This document shows, piece by piece, positions 37,264 to 46,112 of a stretch of 64,000 nt of DNA; within the stretch, counting starts at the first letter, position 1; each line of letters starts with the position of its first letter. The notes under the pieces are model-generated. The model ran no database searches and was not told where the DNA came from. It was given only the letters and a program-made list of their open reading frames with translations. The position numbers and the translations under genes were made by a program. The DNA lies in the NCBI RefSeq assembly GCF_013140855.1, contig NZ_JABBPG010000002.1, positions 310,001 through 374,000 of the forward strand, read 5' to 3'. Origin of the DNA: Pseudoalteromonas caenipelagi. GTDB taxonomy: Bacteria > Pseudomonadota > Gammaproteobacteria > Enterobacterales > Alteromonadaceae.

Positions 37264-38040
37264 GTGAGGTGGATATTGGCATTGTGCGCATTATGTCTGA
37301 TGTTATGCTCAAACATCAGCAATGCTGAAGAGGTTAGCACAAAAGTCATCGTCGCAGCTAATGCTCATTTGCCCCCTTATGTTATTCCAACAAATGACAG
37401 TGGTATTCAATTAGAAATTCTCAAAGCTGCGTTTAAGCAACAAGGTCTAAGTAATATCGAAGTAAGGTACATGTCCAATTTAAGGGCAGAACAAGAGCTG
37501 CTGTTAGGTAAAGTAGACGTTGCTCTTAATTTTCCGGTACACAATCACTCTAAAGTATACAAAAGTAACAGCCTAGTTAAGTATCAAAACGTGGCTGTAT
37601 CTCTAAGTGCCAATAACTTCTCTATTAGCTCAATATATGATTTGCGAGGCAAAAGTGTCTTAGCATTTCAACATGCTATAGCTTACTTACAGGCACCATA
37701 TAAGTTAGTTGTTGGGCAGTTGCAGTCATACGAGGAAGTTACAAATCAGGAAGCTCAGATAAATAACCTTATGAAAGGATGGGTTGATGTTATTATTCTT
37801 GAGAGGCGTGTATTTTTATATTTGCTAAACAAGTACGCTAAAAACAATGAGCTTCAGCCGTTTAAGGTGCATGCAATCTTTTCAGAGGCTCCACGGCCTA
37901 GTTTCTTCAAGGATGAAAAATTGAGAGATACTTTTAACAATGGCTTAGATCAAATTGTTAAAACTGGGCAATATCATACTATTTTGCAGTTTGACGGGAT
38001 AGAGTATGCAAAGAAGTTAAACAAGACTACGGTGAAGTAA
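37264..38040 (+). CDS. periplasmic solute-binding-like protein (SBP family 3), orphan
   Basis: The 258-residue product begins with a signal peptide (VRWILALCALCLMLCSNISNAEE, GTG start) and has an SBP-3 body: VIVAANAHLPPYVIPTNDSGIQLEILKAAFKQQGL, ELLLGKVDVALNFPVHNHSK, VKYQNVAVSLSANNF, IYDLRGKSVLAFQHA. The GTG at 37264 is preferred over an upstream ATG because AAGGAG lies 5 bases before it and the resulting N-terminus is a proper signal peptide. There is no permease gene nearby. The end of the gene includes AAGACTAC that could pair with GTAGTCTT just after the stop (38026-38056), a possible terminator. Confidence 0.75.
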   Translation: MRWILALCALCLMLCSNISNAEEVSTKVIVAANAHLPPYVIPTNDSGIQLEILKAAFKQQGLSNIEVRYMSNLRAEQELLLGKVDVALNFPVHNHSKVYKSNSLVKYQNVAVSLSANNFSISSIYDLRGKSVLAFQHAIAYLQAPYKLVVGQLQSYEEVTNQEAQINNLMKGWVDVIILERRVFLYLLNKYAKNNELQPFKVHAIFSEAPRPSFFKDEKLRDTFNNGLDQIVKTGQYHTILQFDGIEYAKKLNKTTVK

Positions 38041-38132
38041 ATTAGCACTGTAGTCTTGGATTGTTTAGAGCTAAGCGGTTGCATAACGACTGCTCTTATA
38101 CTGTAACGATGAGAGGTATATAAAGTAGCAGT

Positions 38133-38933
38133 TTAGCTGTCGAATACTGCGACAGTCTGGCGACTTAGTGCAAGTAGCTGTCTTTGAGGGCCATAAATGT
38201 TGGCATCTTCAACTCCGTAGCCTTTTGCACTGTGATGTGTGATTGCCTCAAACCCAAGCCAAGCGTCTTTCGGTAAGTTAATATCGCTTAGAAACTCGAT
38301 GTACCAAGACATACTGCTAGCCGGCGACGGTGCACGACACATTTGTAGTAGGGTCGATGGCCAAGCATCTGCTAAGGCTAGTAAATGAAGTGTGTTAAGC
38401 TGATGTTCTGGTTCAGCTTTAAATTTCATCCAACCGCCTAAATTTGAACTTTTGGCATTACTAAAAGGCAAGGCGCCTTGTTGAGCATTTAGTGCAACAT
38501 GCTGAAAAAATGCCGGCATTACCCCTTCTTGATAGGGTAATATATGTGCTTCTTGAACTGGGCCTAATGTGCATTTATCCGCACTGGGCACTTCGATACT
38601 AGAGTCTCTATCTTTAGCAAAGCATCCTTGTGCAATAAGGCACACCTTATCCCCTTGCATTAGTGTGCTGAGCATTTGTGTGGCATTTTTACCACTACGC
38701 AAAACCTGAGTATTGATTTGAAAAGGTTCGCCAGCCATAAGTGGCCCCACGAAGTTAGTACTTAAAGATAATAAGCGACGATCATCGGTTAATCTATAAA
38801 ACATGCTTTTAAGCATAAAAGCGGTTGATAAGCCCCCGAATGCAGTGCGACCTTGACACCATTCTTGTGGAAAACTTAGCTGACTATCGTTATTAGCCAA
38901 TGCTGGATTATTGATGAGCTGATCGAATGTCAT
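38133..38933 (-). CDS. acyl-CoA thioesterase (TesB-like double hotdog)
   Basis: The 266-residue protein fits the thioesterase family with two hotdog domains: WCQGRTAFGGLSTAFMLKSM (first hotdog helix), LSLSTNFVGPLMAGEPFQINTQVLRSGKNATQM, and the second half ASSMSWYIEFLSDINLPKDAWLGFEAITHHSAKGYGVEDANIYGPQRQLLALSRQTVAVF. It would release free fatty acid from acyl-CoA. The catalytic Asp in the second half is suggested by HLLALADAWPSTL. It stands alone, divergent from dnaK. No anomalies were seen. Confidence 0.82.
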   Translation of the reverse strand: MTFDQLINNPALANNDSQLSFPQEWCQGRTAFGGLSTAFMLKSMFYRLTDDRRLLSLSTNFVGPLMAGEPFQINTQVLRSGKNATQMLSTLMQGDKVCLIAQGCFAKDRDSSIEVPSADKCTLGPVQEAHILPYQEGVMPAFFQHVALNAQQGALPFSNAKSSNLGGWMKFKAEPEHQLNTLHLLALADAWPSTLLQMCRAPSPASSMSWYIEFLSDINLPKDAWLGFEAITHHSAKGYGVEDANIYGPQRQLLALSRQTVAVFDS

Positions 38934-39077
38934 GGAATTACCTAAAATGATTTATTATTTTGCTTAGCATAACTGGTCGAACCAGCATGTCAATTGCCGT
39001 TTTGTTGTCTTTTTTTGACCAAAAAAGGCACAAACAGAAAAAAATTTCAAAAAACTGCATTTTTTTTTAGTTTTGCG

Positions 39078-39106
39078 CTTGAATTCAATTTTCTTGCCCC
39101 TATTTA
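39078..39106 (+). promoter_or_regulatory. sigma-32-type heat-shock promoter of dnaK
   Basis: CTTGAA (39078-39083), a 13-base spacer, then CCCCTATTTA (39097-39106) matches the RpoH consensus (CTTGAA, 13-14 bases, CCCCATnT). It lies 46 bases before the dnaK start. Confidence 0.82.
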
Positions 39107-39151
39107 CAAAGCATCTAACAGAACAACGAATTTTGAAGTCGGAGAAGATTC

Positions 39152-41074
39152 ATGGGTAAAATTATTGGAATCGATTTAGGTACTACTAACTCTTGTGTAG
39201 CAGTACTAGATGGTGATAAAGCACGCGTTATCGAAAACGCTGAGGGCGATCGTACAACTCCTTCAATTATTGCATATACGGCAGAAGGTGAAACACTTGT
39301 AGGTCAGCCAGCTAAGCGCCAAGCGGTAACCAACCCACAAAACACTTTATTTGCTATTAAGCGTTTGATTGGTCGTCGTTTTGAAGACGAAGAAGTACAA
39401 CGTGATATTGGCATCATGCCTTTCCAAATTGTTAAAGCTGACAATGGCGATGCATGGGTAGAAGTACGTGGCGAAAAGCGCGCAGCACCACAAATTTCAG
39501 CAGAAGTACTGAAGAAAATGAAGAAGACAGCTGAGGACTTCTTAGGTGAAGAAGTAACTGAAGCGGTTATCACAGTACCTGCATACTTTAATGACTCACA
39601 GCGTCAAGCGACTAAAGATGCTGGCCGTATTGCGGGTCTTGAAGTTAAACGTATTATCAACGAGCCTACAGCCGCGGCACTAGCTTACGGCATGGACAAA
39701 AAACAAGGCGACAACGTTGTTGCAGTATACGACTTAGGTGGTGGTACATTCGATATCTCAATCATCGAAATTGATGAAGTCGAAGGCGAGCACACGTTTG
39801 AAGTATTAGCAACTAACGGTGACACTCACCTAGGTGGTGAAGACTTTGACAACCGCGTTATCAACTACTTAGTTGCTGAGTTCAAAAAAGACCAAGGTAT
39901 TGACCTTAAAACTGACCCGCTAGCGATGCAGCGTGTTAAAGAAGCAGCAGAAAAAGCAAAAATTGAGCTTTCTTCTGCACAGCAAACTGAGGTTAACTTA
40001 CCTTACGTAACAGCTGATGCGACTGGTCCTAAGCACATGAATGTTAAGTTAACTCGTGCAAAACTAGAGTCACTAGTAGAAGATTTAGTAACTCAGTCAA
40101 TCGAGCCACTTAAACGCGCTCTAGCTGATGCTGACCTATCAGTAGGTGATGTTAACGACATCATTCTAGTTGGTGGTCAAACTCGTATGCCACTTGTACA
40201 GAAGACAGTAGCTGAGTTCTTTGGTAAAGAGCCACGCAAAGACGTTAACCCTGATGAAGCAGTAGCAGTAGGTGCTGCGGTTCAAGGTGGTGTACTAGCT
40301 GGTGACGTAAAAGACGTACTACTACTTGACGTATGTCCTCTATCGTTAGGTATTGAGACAATGGGTCAGGTAATGACAGCATTGATTGAGAAGAACACGA
40401 CTATCCCAACTAAGAAGTCGCAAACATTCTCAACGGCTGAAGATAACCAGTCTGCGGTAACGATTCATGTACTACAAGGTGAGCGTAAGCGTTCAAGTGA
40501 TAACAAATCTCTAGGTCAATTCAACCTAGAAGGTATTCGCCCAGCGCAGCGTGGTGTACCACAAATCGAAGTTACCTTCGACGTTGATGCGGATGGTATT
40601 TTACATGTATCAGCCAAAGACAAAGATACAGGTAAAGAGCAGAAGATCACTATCCAAGCTTCTTCAGGTCTAAGTGATGAAGAAGTAGAAAAAATGGTAC
40701 GTGATGCTGAAGCAAATGCTGAGGAAGATAAGAAGTTCGAAGAGCTAGTATCTTCACGTAACCAAGCTGATGCGATGGTTCACGGTACTCGCAAGCAAGT
40801 TGAAGAAGCAGGCGATGCATTACCAGCTGAAGATAAAGAAGCGATTGAAGCAGCACTAAGCGAGCTTGAAACCGCTATTAAAGGCGACAGCAAAGAAGAG
40901 ATCGATGCTAAAGTACAAGCTCTAGCAGAGAAATCACAAAAGCTAATGGAAATTGCACAAGCTAAAGCTCAGGCTGGTCAAGCAGGCCCTGATGCTGGCG
41001 CTCAGCAAGGCTCTTCAAAGCAAGACGACGATGTTGTTGATGCTGAATTTGAAGAAGTTAAAGACGACAAGTAA
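39152..41074 (+). CDS. dnaK: chaperone DnaK (Hsp70)
   Basis: The 640-residue protein is a complete Hsp70: N-terminal ATPase domain ([52 protein letters not shown]), the linker [25 protein letters not shown], substrate-binding domain and a C-terminal lid ending in an acidic tail ([16 protein letters not shown]). It refolds proteins using ATP with DnaJ and GrpE. A sigma-32-type promoter lies upstream. dnaJ follows after 131 bases, so the two form the classic dnaKJ unit. Length equals E. coli DnaK (638). Confidence 0.99.
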   Translation: MGKIIGIDLGTTNSCVAVLDGDKARVIENAEGDRTTPSIIAYTAEGETLVGQPAKRQAVTNPQNTLFAIKRLIGRRFEDEEVQRDIGIMPFQIVKADNGDAWVEVRGEKRAAPQISAEVLKKMKKTAEDFLGEEVTEAVITVPAYFNDSQRQATKDAGRIAGLEVKRIINEPTAAALAYGMDKKQGDNVVAVYDLGGGTFDISIIEIDEVEGEHTFEVLATNGDTHLGGEDFDNRVINYLVAEFKKDQGIDLKTDPLAMQRVKEAAEKAKIELSSAQQTEVNLPYVTADATGPKHMNVKLTRAKLESLVEDLVTQSIEPLKRALADADLSVGDVNDIILVGGQTRMPLVQKTVAEFFGKEPRKDVNPDEAVAVGAAVQGGVLAGDVKDVLLLDVCPLSLGIETMGQVMTALIEKNTTIPTKKSQTFSTAEDNQSAVTIHVLQGERKRSSDNKSLGQFNLEGIRPAQRGVPQIEVTFDVDADGILHVSAKDKDTGKEQKITIQASSGLSDEEVEKMVRDAEANAEEDKKFEELVSSRNQADAMVHGTRKQVEEAGDALPAEDKEAIEAALSELETAIKGDSKEEIDAKVQALAEKSQKLMEIAQAKAQAGQAGPDAGAQQGSSKQDDDVVDAEFEEVKDDK

Positions 41075-41086
41075 TTGTTGACTTGC

Positions 41087-41122
41087 AAGGGCGCGCTGGC
41101 GGTTATCGCTTGACGCGCCCTT
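41087..41122 (+). terminator. hairpin between dnaK and dnaJ
   Basis: AAGGGCGCG pairs with CGCGCCCTT across an 18-base loop. There is no T tract, so it may reduce rather than stop read-through into dnaJ and lower the DnaJ:DnaK ratio. Confidence 0.55.
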
Positions 41123-41205
41123 AGTGTATGTAAATTTTGGCTGACATTTTGTTTAGCCTATTGGTGAGCGCAAGCCCATCATCTAACTAGAGTAATGTGA
41201 TAACT

Positions 41206-42339
41206 ATGTCAAAACGTGATTATTACGAAGTACTAGGCGTTAGCAAAGATGCCAGCGAACGTGACATAAAAAAAGCGTATAAACGCTTGGCGATGAAGTA
41301 TCACCCAGACCGTACGGCGGGCGATGCTGAGCTTGAAACTAAGTTCAAAGAAGTAAAAGAAGCTTACGAAGTACTAACTGATAGCCAAAAGCGTCAGATG
41401 TATGACCAATACGGCCATGCAGCCTTTGATCAAAATGGCGGTGGCCACGGTGGTTTCGGCGGCGGTCAAGGTGACTTTGGCGATATTTTTGGTGACGTAT
41501 TCGGTGATATTTTTGGTGGCGGTGGCCGTCGTCAATCTCGCCAACAACGCGGTGCGGATCTGCGTTACAACATGGACCTGACGCTTGAAGATGCGGTACG
41601 AGGTAAAGACGTTGAAATTAAAGTACCAACATGGGTAAGTTGTAGCCCATGTGATGGCAGTGGTGCAAAAGCGGGCTCAAAGCCAAAAACGTGTACAACT
41701 TGTCACGGTGCTGGCCAGGTTCAAATGCGACAAGGCTTTTTTGCGGTTCAGCAAACTTGTCCAACGTGTCAGGGAACCGGTTCAATTATTTCAGACCCTT
41801 GTAACAAGTGTCACGGCCAAGGTCGCGTAGAAAAAACTAAAACACTTAACGTGAAGATCCCAGCTGGCGTAGATACGGGTGACCGTATTCGTTTATCGGG
41901 TGAAGGCGAAGCAGGCATGCATGGTGCGCCGGCCGGCGATTTATACGTGCAAGTGGCAGTGCGCGAACACCCAATCTTTACGCGTGATGGTAATAACTTA
42001 TATTGTGAAGTACCTATCAGTTTCAGTACAGCTGCCTTGGGCGGTGAAATAGAAGTACCGACTCTAGATGGGCGTGCAAACCTCAAAATACCAGCTGAGA
42101 GCCAAACAGGCAAAATGTTCCGCATGCGTGGTAAAGGTGTTAAATCAGTACGCAGTGGCGCGGTGGGTGATTTGATTTGTAAGGTGGTTCTTGAAACACC
42201 AGTCAACTTGAACGAACGTCAAAAAGAACTATTAAAAGAGTTTGAAGAAAGCATGGGGGGAGATAACAGTAAAAACCGCCCTAAAGCGCAAGGCTTCTTT
42301 GATGGCGTGAAAAAGTTCTTTGACGATCTTACTAAATAA
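41206..42339 (+). CDS. dnaJ: chaperone DnaJ (Hsp40, type I)
   Basis: The 377-residue protein has all four type-I regions: J domain with YHPDRT (HPD), Gly/Phe-rich linker ([21 protein letters not shown]), zinc region with four Cys-x-x-Cys-x-Gly-x-Gly repeats ([36 protein letters not shown]), and the C-terminal peptide-binding part. It stimulates DnaK ATPase. I use ATG 41206; a frame-extended GTG at 41197 is less likely because [11 protein letters not shown] is the family start. A textbook terminator follows the gene at 42361. Confidence 0.99.
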   Translation: MSKRDYYEVLGVSKDASERDIKKAYKRLAMKYHPDRTAGDAELETKFKEVKEAYEVLTDSQKRQMYDQYGHAAFDQNGGGHGGFGGGQGDFGDIFGDVFGDIFGGGGRRQSRQQRGADLRYNMDLTLEDAVRGKDVEIKVPTWVSCSPCDGSGAKAGSKPKTCTTCHGAGQVQMRQGFFAVQQTCPTCQGTGSIISDPCNKCHGQGRVEKTKTLNVKIPAGVDTGDRIRLSGEGEAGMHGAPAGDLYVQVAVREHPIFTRDGNNLYCEVPISFSTAALGGEIEVPTLDGRANLKIPAESQTGKMFRMRGKGVKSVRSGAVGDLICKVVLETPVNLNERQKELLKEFEESMGGDNSKNRPKAQGFFDGVKKFFDDLTK

Positions 42340-42360
42340 GTTTGCTTTTAAGATAAATAA

Positions 42361-42386
42361 AAAACGGCGCTTTATGTGCCGTTTTT
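42361..42386 (+). terminator. intrinsic terminator of dnaJ
   Basis: AAAACGGCGC pairs with GTGCCGTTTT (one G-T pair) around a TTTAT loop, followed by TG and more T. It lies 21 bases after the dnaJ stop. Confidence 0.85.
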
Positions 42387-42398
42387 GTTTGCCGTCAT

Positions 42399-42620
42399 TT
42401 AATTTAACAGCACTAAATAATCATGTTTACTTTCACATTTACAGGCAATTGTTTGGTTGTTTTGGCCCAATAATAACTGCCCTGTTTTACAGCCGAGTAG
42501 CTCGCATTTTGCATCACAGGCAAGGTTGTTAGTCCATACCTCATATTCATTTTGCAAAAAACTCAAAAATGCGATCACCACAATCACCGAGAGCATGAAA
42601 AGCAGCGCTTTTTTGTACAT
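42399..42620 (-). CDS. hypothetical small membrane or exported protein
   Basis: The 73-residue product has one hydrophobic helix (ALLFMLSVIVVIAFLSFLQ) and a short soluble part with four cysteines (LACDAKCELLGC, IACKCE) that could form disulfides or bind metal. It is convergent with dnaJ. No clear ribosome-binding site or family was recognised, and the start is uncertain (a run of Met codons from 42632 to 42620). Confidence 0.4.
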   Translation of the reverse strand: MYKKALLFMLSVIVVIAFLSFLQNEYEVWTNNLACDAKCELLGCKTGQLLLGQNNQTIACKCESKHDYLVLLN

Positions 42621-42722
42621 ATGGCACATCATTTCATTTCTGAGTGATAACTTAGATTTTAGTAGAATGTTGACGTTTGTCTAACTTACGGTATTTTGAA
42701 AGTGTTCAAAAAGGAAGATGCT

Positions 42723-43181
42723 ATGACACCGGCAATAAAACTATTAGAAAAACAAAAAGTCAATTTTGAAGTGCTAAAGTTTGCACACGACCCAAGCTCA
42801 CAAAGCTTTGCTAATGAAGCCGCCGAAAAACTTAATTTAAACGCCGAGCAAGTATTTAAAACTCTACTTGTCGAGGTGGATGGGGTATTGCATGTGGCAA
42901 TTCTTCCTGCAACCCGTCAGGTAGACCTCAAAGCCTTTGCAAAAGCCTGTAAAGGTAAAAAAGCCATGCTTGCTGACGCTAAAAAAGCACAAAACACCAC
43001 AGGCTATTTAATTGGGGGGATTAGCCCTTTTGCACAAAAAAAGCGGTTAAATACCATGCTACATAGTGATGCACAGCAGTTTGACAAAATCTATGTTAGC
43101 GCTGGTAAACGAGGGTTGGAGGTAGCTGTTGCTCCTAACGACTGCATAGCACTGTGCAGCGCAACGGTTGCACAGTTTTAG
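42723..43181 (+). CDS. ybaK: Cys-tRNA(Pro)/Cys-tRNA(Cys) deacylase, YbaK/EbsC type
   Basis: The 152-residue protein is a typical YbaK: TPAIKLLEKQKVNFEVLKFAHDP at the N-terminus, KLNLNAEQVFKTLLVEVDG (catalytic Lys region), VAILPATRQVDLKAFAKACKGKKAMLADAKKAQNTTGYLIGGISPF, then RGLEVAVAPNDCIAL. It edits mischarged Cys-tRNA(Pro). AAAAGGAAG precedes the ATG at 42723. It is the last recognisable core gene before the accessory region begins at about 43.2 kb. Confidence 0.93.
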   Translation: MTPAIKLLEKQKVNFEVLKFAHDPSSQSFANEAAEKLNLNAEQVFKTLLVEVDGVLHVAILPATRQVDLKAFAKACKGKKAMLADAKKAQNTTGYLIGGISPFAQKKRLNTMLHSDAQQFDKIYVSAGKRGLEVAVAPNDCIALCSATVAQF

Positions 43182-43714
43182 CGGCAACTTAATAAACTAA
43201 ACGCTGGTAAGGAAAAGCAAAACGCAATTGAAGTAATCTCTGGATGAGATGGTTCAATCAGTTCATATGAACGGTCGGGTGTAGGAAAGGCTTAGGGTTT
43301 ATTTAATGGCTGGTTTGAGTTGTGAGATCAACTGATGGACAAACTCGTTTTTGGACATAAACGTTTTAGATCCGACTGGCGGCTTTCTGCCAAAAGCGGA
43401 CCTTCACGGCATGAGCCTGACACTCTGTTGGGTGGCGCTTTCGGCCTAATCAACCTACCTTTTGACGTAGGTCGGCATAAGGCGTGCAGCGCCGCCATCC
43501 GACAAAAGGTATGAATTTGCTTAGAAACAACCCGATTTACCGCGTTGTTCTTCGCTCATAGCCGAACTCGTCTTAGTGCCAAATTCAGCTATAACTCGCT
43601 TCTATCCCAAAGTTTGATAAAGAAACTTGGCTATTGACCAAGCTTTTGTAATGATTAATAGTTTCTGAATATGGCTAAATAATTCGGTAACCTAATTAAC
43701 ATAGGGAGTATAGT
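43182..43714. other. intergenic region between ybaK and the nuclease-like gene
   Basis: No credible gene is present in this 533-base stretch. It holds a REP-like palindrome at 43471-43503 and, at 43342-43363, a sequence (CTCGTTTTTGGACATAAACG) that recurs with two or so changes at 45388-45409 on the other side of the next gene. The stretch is richer in G and C than the neighbouring genes. Confidence 0.6.
43467..43503. repeat. REP-like extragenic palindrome
   Basis: GTCGG-N5-GGCG-TGCAG-CGCC-N5-CCGAC is a symmetric hairpin with matching 5-base internal loops, preceded by GTA. The order resembles enterobacterial REP units (GTAGGCCGGATAAGGCG and its mirror). A degenerate relative of its left half occurs at 51767-51790. 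Confidence 0.6.
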
Positions 43715-45313
43715 GTGGGGGAAAAACAGTTCAAAGGGGCTCCCGGGGAGTCTTTAGTTCAATATCTTGCAAATAAAGACGATATTCTTGCCTCACCACC
43801 TCAACAAGATCAATTTGGATGGGATTTACATCTACAGTTTAAATCAAATACAAACTCGGTCTTCTTGGATGAAAATGAGAGTAATTATAATGTGTATGTA
43901 CAGGTGAAAGAGTTTGACAAAGCGTTTGAAGAATACACAGGCAGAAACATAAAGCTATCGAACATCCAACATATGGTGACATCAAATGCCCCTTGCTTTG
44001 TTATCTATGCACAACCGACTAGTGATGAAATTTACCTAGTACATATTGATTCAGAAATTATTAAGGAAGGACTTAAAAAAATCCGAGAAGCTCAAGCAAA
44101 CCACAAGCGACTTAATGACACGACTATGACTATAAACCCTCATAAATACGGTGCAGTAAAAGTCGGTATATCAGGTAGCTTGAAAAAAACGTTAATTGAG
44201 ATCATTGGAAATTCACCAAGGCGTTATGTCGAAGAAAAAATTGAATATGTTAAAACCGTCGGGTATACAGCTGGATCAATAGAAATAAAAGGTAAAGTTT
44301 CTGAACAAGACTTGCTAGCTGTCGAGCTCGGGATTAAGGATAGTGTTGAAATTGAGCTATTGGAGTATAATCATCTTCGGTTTAACATTCCTATTCCCTA
44401 TCCAGAAAAACCAGCTAAGGTTGAGTTGCTTAGCAATGGGCATGCATCATCAATCGGATTGTCTGAGGATATAACACCAGACAATGAAAAGCTTCTTCTT
44501 TGCGTGAATGATGATTCTTTACCACTTGCATTGAGCGGAAAATTAAGGGTTTCTCCAAATTCTTCAAAATATGGTCTATTTGCCTTTGATAGTGACTACT
44601 TCAAGCTCGTTATCTCGAAAAATGAGAGCTCTTTTGTAAGAATTACATTCCATTGGGATAAGTTATTATCTAGCCGCATCTCAATAGACGAACTTAGGCA
44701 TCAGCTAAATATTGCATTTATACTATTTAGCAAAGATGAAAAGAAATTCGGCTTTGCTTCGTTGGATAATTTGCAATGTGACAGAATCATAAATAAATCA
44801 GATGGAGCCGATAGGAGTGATATTCTTGAATTAATGTCGATTCTGGATAGTTTCGAGCAGCTCATGAAAGCACTGGCGATTAGGCTGTCCACTCCCATTT
44901 CGGCTGGTCACTTATTCGCAAATAGACAGCGATATGAAACCTTACTGAAGATTCTTTTTGGCAACGAGCAGGGAACGATTAGGCTTAGTAACTTGAAGGG
45001 AGTGAATTCCGGTGCATCAATTCTTCTTTTTGTACCACTTCAAATCAGAGTGTTGGAAAATGATTATGTCCTCACATTGAGGATTCAAGGGGATGTAAAG
45101 GTGTTTGATGATAAGGGATATTTTTGTCAGGGTTATCTAAAACAATTACTTCCTCCGGTTATGGCTGGCAAGAAATCAGTTCGCTCTTTGCTTAAACGAA
45201 TTAGAAACTTACTCATACAAGATAAACAAAGCCAGCATCACATAGTTATCAATACAACCATGGAAAAGGAGCTTGCTGCATTAGTTGAGAGTTTTTATGT
45301 TCGTAAAGAGTAG
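43715..45313 (+). CDS. DUF4365-like protein, candidate PD-(D/E)XK nuclease
   Basis: The 532-residue protein opens with a pattern typical of DUF4365-type nuclease folds: GESLVQYLAN (Glu12), QFGWDLHLQF (Asp37) and VYVQVKEFDK (Gln63-x-Lys65), i.e. Glu-x-Asp-x-Gln-x-Lys. The remaining 400 residues match nothing I recognise and have no membrane segments. It starts at GTG 43715 with AGGGAG nearby. It is a lone gene in an accessory gap, bounded by related hairpin-containing sequences. DUF4365 proteins often appear in defence islands, so a restriction or abortive-infection role is possible but unproven. Confidence 0.5.
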   Translation: MGEKQFKGAPGESLVQYLANKDDILASPPQQDQFGWDLHLQFKSNTNSVFLDENESNYNVYVQVKEFDKAFEEYTGRNIKLSNIQHMVTSNAPCFVIYAQPTSDEIYLVHIDSEIIKEGLKKIREAQANHKRLNDTTMTINPHKYGAVKVGISGSLKKTLIEIIGNSPRRYVEEKIEYVKTVGYTAGSIEIKGKVSEQDLLAVELGIKDSVEIELLEYNHLRFNIPIPYPEKPAKVELLSNGHASSIGLSEDITPDNEKLLLCVNDDSLPLALSGKLRVSPNSSKYGLFAFDSDYFKLVISKNESSFVRITFHWDKLLSSRISIDELRHQLNIAFILFSKDEKKFGFASLDNLQCDRIINKSDGADRSDILELMSILDSFEQLMKALAIRLSTPISAGHLFANRQRYETLLKILFGNEQGTIRLSNLKGVNSGASILLFVPLQIRVLENDYVLTLRIQGDVKVFDDKGYFCQGYLKQLLPPVMAGKKSVRSLLKRIRNLLIQDKQSQHHIVINTTMEKELAALVESFYVRKE

Positions 45314-45387
45314 AGCATACTGCGAGCACGAGTTTATCCGACTGTCTGCTTCTCGCTCAAAACAATCCTTTAGTATATTAAAGTTAA

Positions 45388-45409
45388 CTCGTTTTGGGGC
45401 ATAAACGAG
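45388..45409. repeat. hairpin repeat flanking the nuclease-like gene
   Basis: CTCGTTT and AAACGAG form a perfect 7-bp stem around 8 bases. A related copy with only the left part of the stem intact lies at 43342-43363, before the nuclease-like gene. The two may be remnants of one element. Confidence 0.5.
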
Positions 45410-45620
45410 CTACTACCAGAGTCTGCTATTGCACTTAAGAGAGGATTGCCCGCTGTTGCTTTCGGTATAAACGAAGTGCTATCCAACTTTGACCGTTTGA
45501 TATGCTTTTTTAAATTGGATGTGTAACTGCATCGCTTGCAATCGAATATATAAACAACTTATTCGAAGGATTGATTCTCACCCTTCATTCAAATAACCTA
45601 CCGAACTACAGCCAAATCTA

Positions 45621-45708
45621 GTGGCGCATTTATCGCAGACGCGTGGCGCATTCTGAACAGACAGTTGGCACATTTTGCGTGGAACTGTGGCGCATTGTGT
45701 GTGGATTC
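45621..45708. repeat. four direct repeats with exact 22-bp period
   Basis: GTGGCGCATT (or TTGGCACATT in the third unit) starts at 45621, 45643, 45665 and 45687, so the motif recurs every 22 bases with variable sequence between. Regularly spaced multiple binding sites of this size are known at ends of Tn7-like and IS21-family elements. No transposase gene is adjacent. Confidence 0.75.
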
Positions 45709-45742
45709 TCCATTATTTAGCTTAATAACTCGAAACGCCAAA

Positions 45743-45815
45743 TGGTCAATTTTACCATTCTTATGGTCAGTACTTTTCGGTTGAGGTGGTCAATTCATTT
45801 CAGTGAGGCGTGCAT
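45743..45815. repeat. second motif array (TGGTCAAT/TGGTCAGT)
   Basis: TGGTCAAT at 45743, TGGTCAGT at 45764 and TGGTCAAT at 45787 are spaced 21 and 23 bases, the same helical period as the array just upstream but with a different motif. They overlap the first copy of the 72-bp repeat. Confidence 0.6.
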
Positions 45816-45845
45816 TTGAGTGCGGTGCCACTAATTGGCGACACC
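45774..45845. repeat. about 72-bp direct repeat, left copy
   Basis: The stretch from TTTTCGGTTGAGG to GACACC is repeated, with substitutions and a 1-base gap (roughly four fifths identical by eye), at 51868-51938 in the same orientation. The two copies bracket the synthetase and lipoprotein genes. Confidence 0.7.
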
Positions 45846-46112
45846 AAAGATAACGTGACGATAGTCACGCTAACTACCGTTTTTTTACCTATCTCCCGAG
45901 TGCTTTATCTGATCAGACGTGTAGTCCGACTAGTTTCTTTGGTTTCTTTGTCACCAGCAATGTAACCTGTGTGTTGATAATATATGAATAGTGGCAGCTG
46001 GTCTGCTGCCTGTCGCTATGGTTATCGGCGCCACTTGTATAGGTCTGGCGAGATACACTATGAGCCGTAAATGGCATTTACAGGATTAACAAAAACAGCA
46101 AAGGAAACTGGT

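Noticed and set aside
43182..43714. Integron cassette (attC) sites in the G+C-richer intergenic stretch
   Set aside because: No RYYYAAC/GTTRRRY pair at matching distance was found, and no integrase is present.
46060..46089. 9-residue frame (MSRKWHLQD) just before the synthetase gene
   Set aside because: It could be a leader peptide, but there is no good ribosome site or attenuator-like structure; it is short enough to occur by chance.
45313..46112. Degraded transposase gene near the repeat arrays
   Set aside because: Six-frame inspection shows no stretch with DDE-transposase or IstB-like ATPase motifs, so only end-like repeats are reported.
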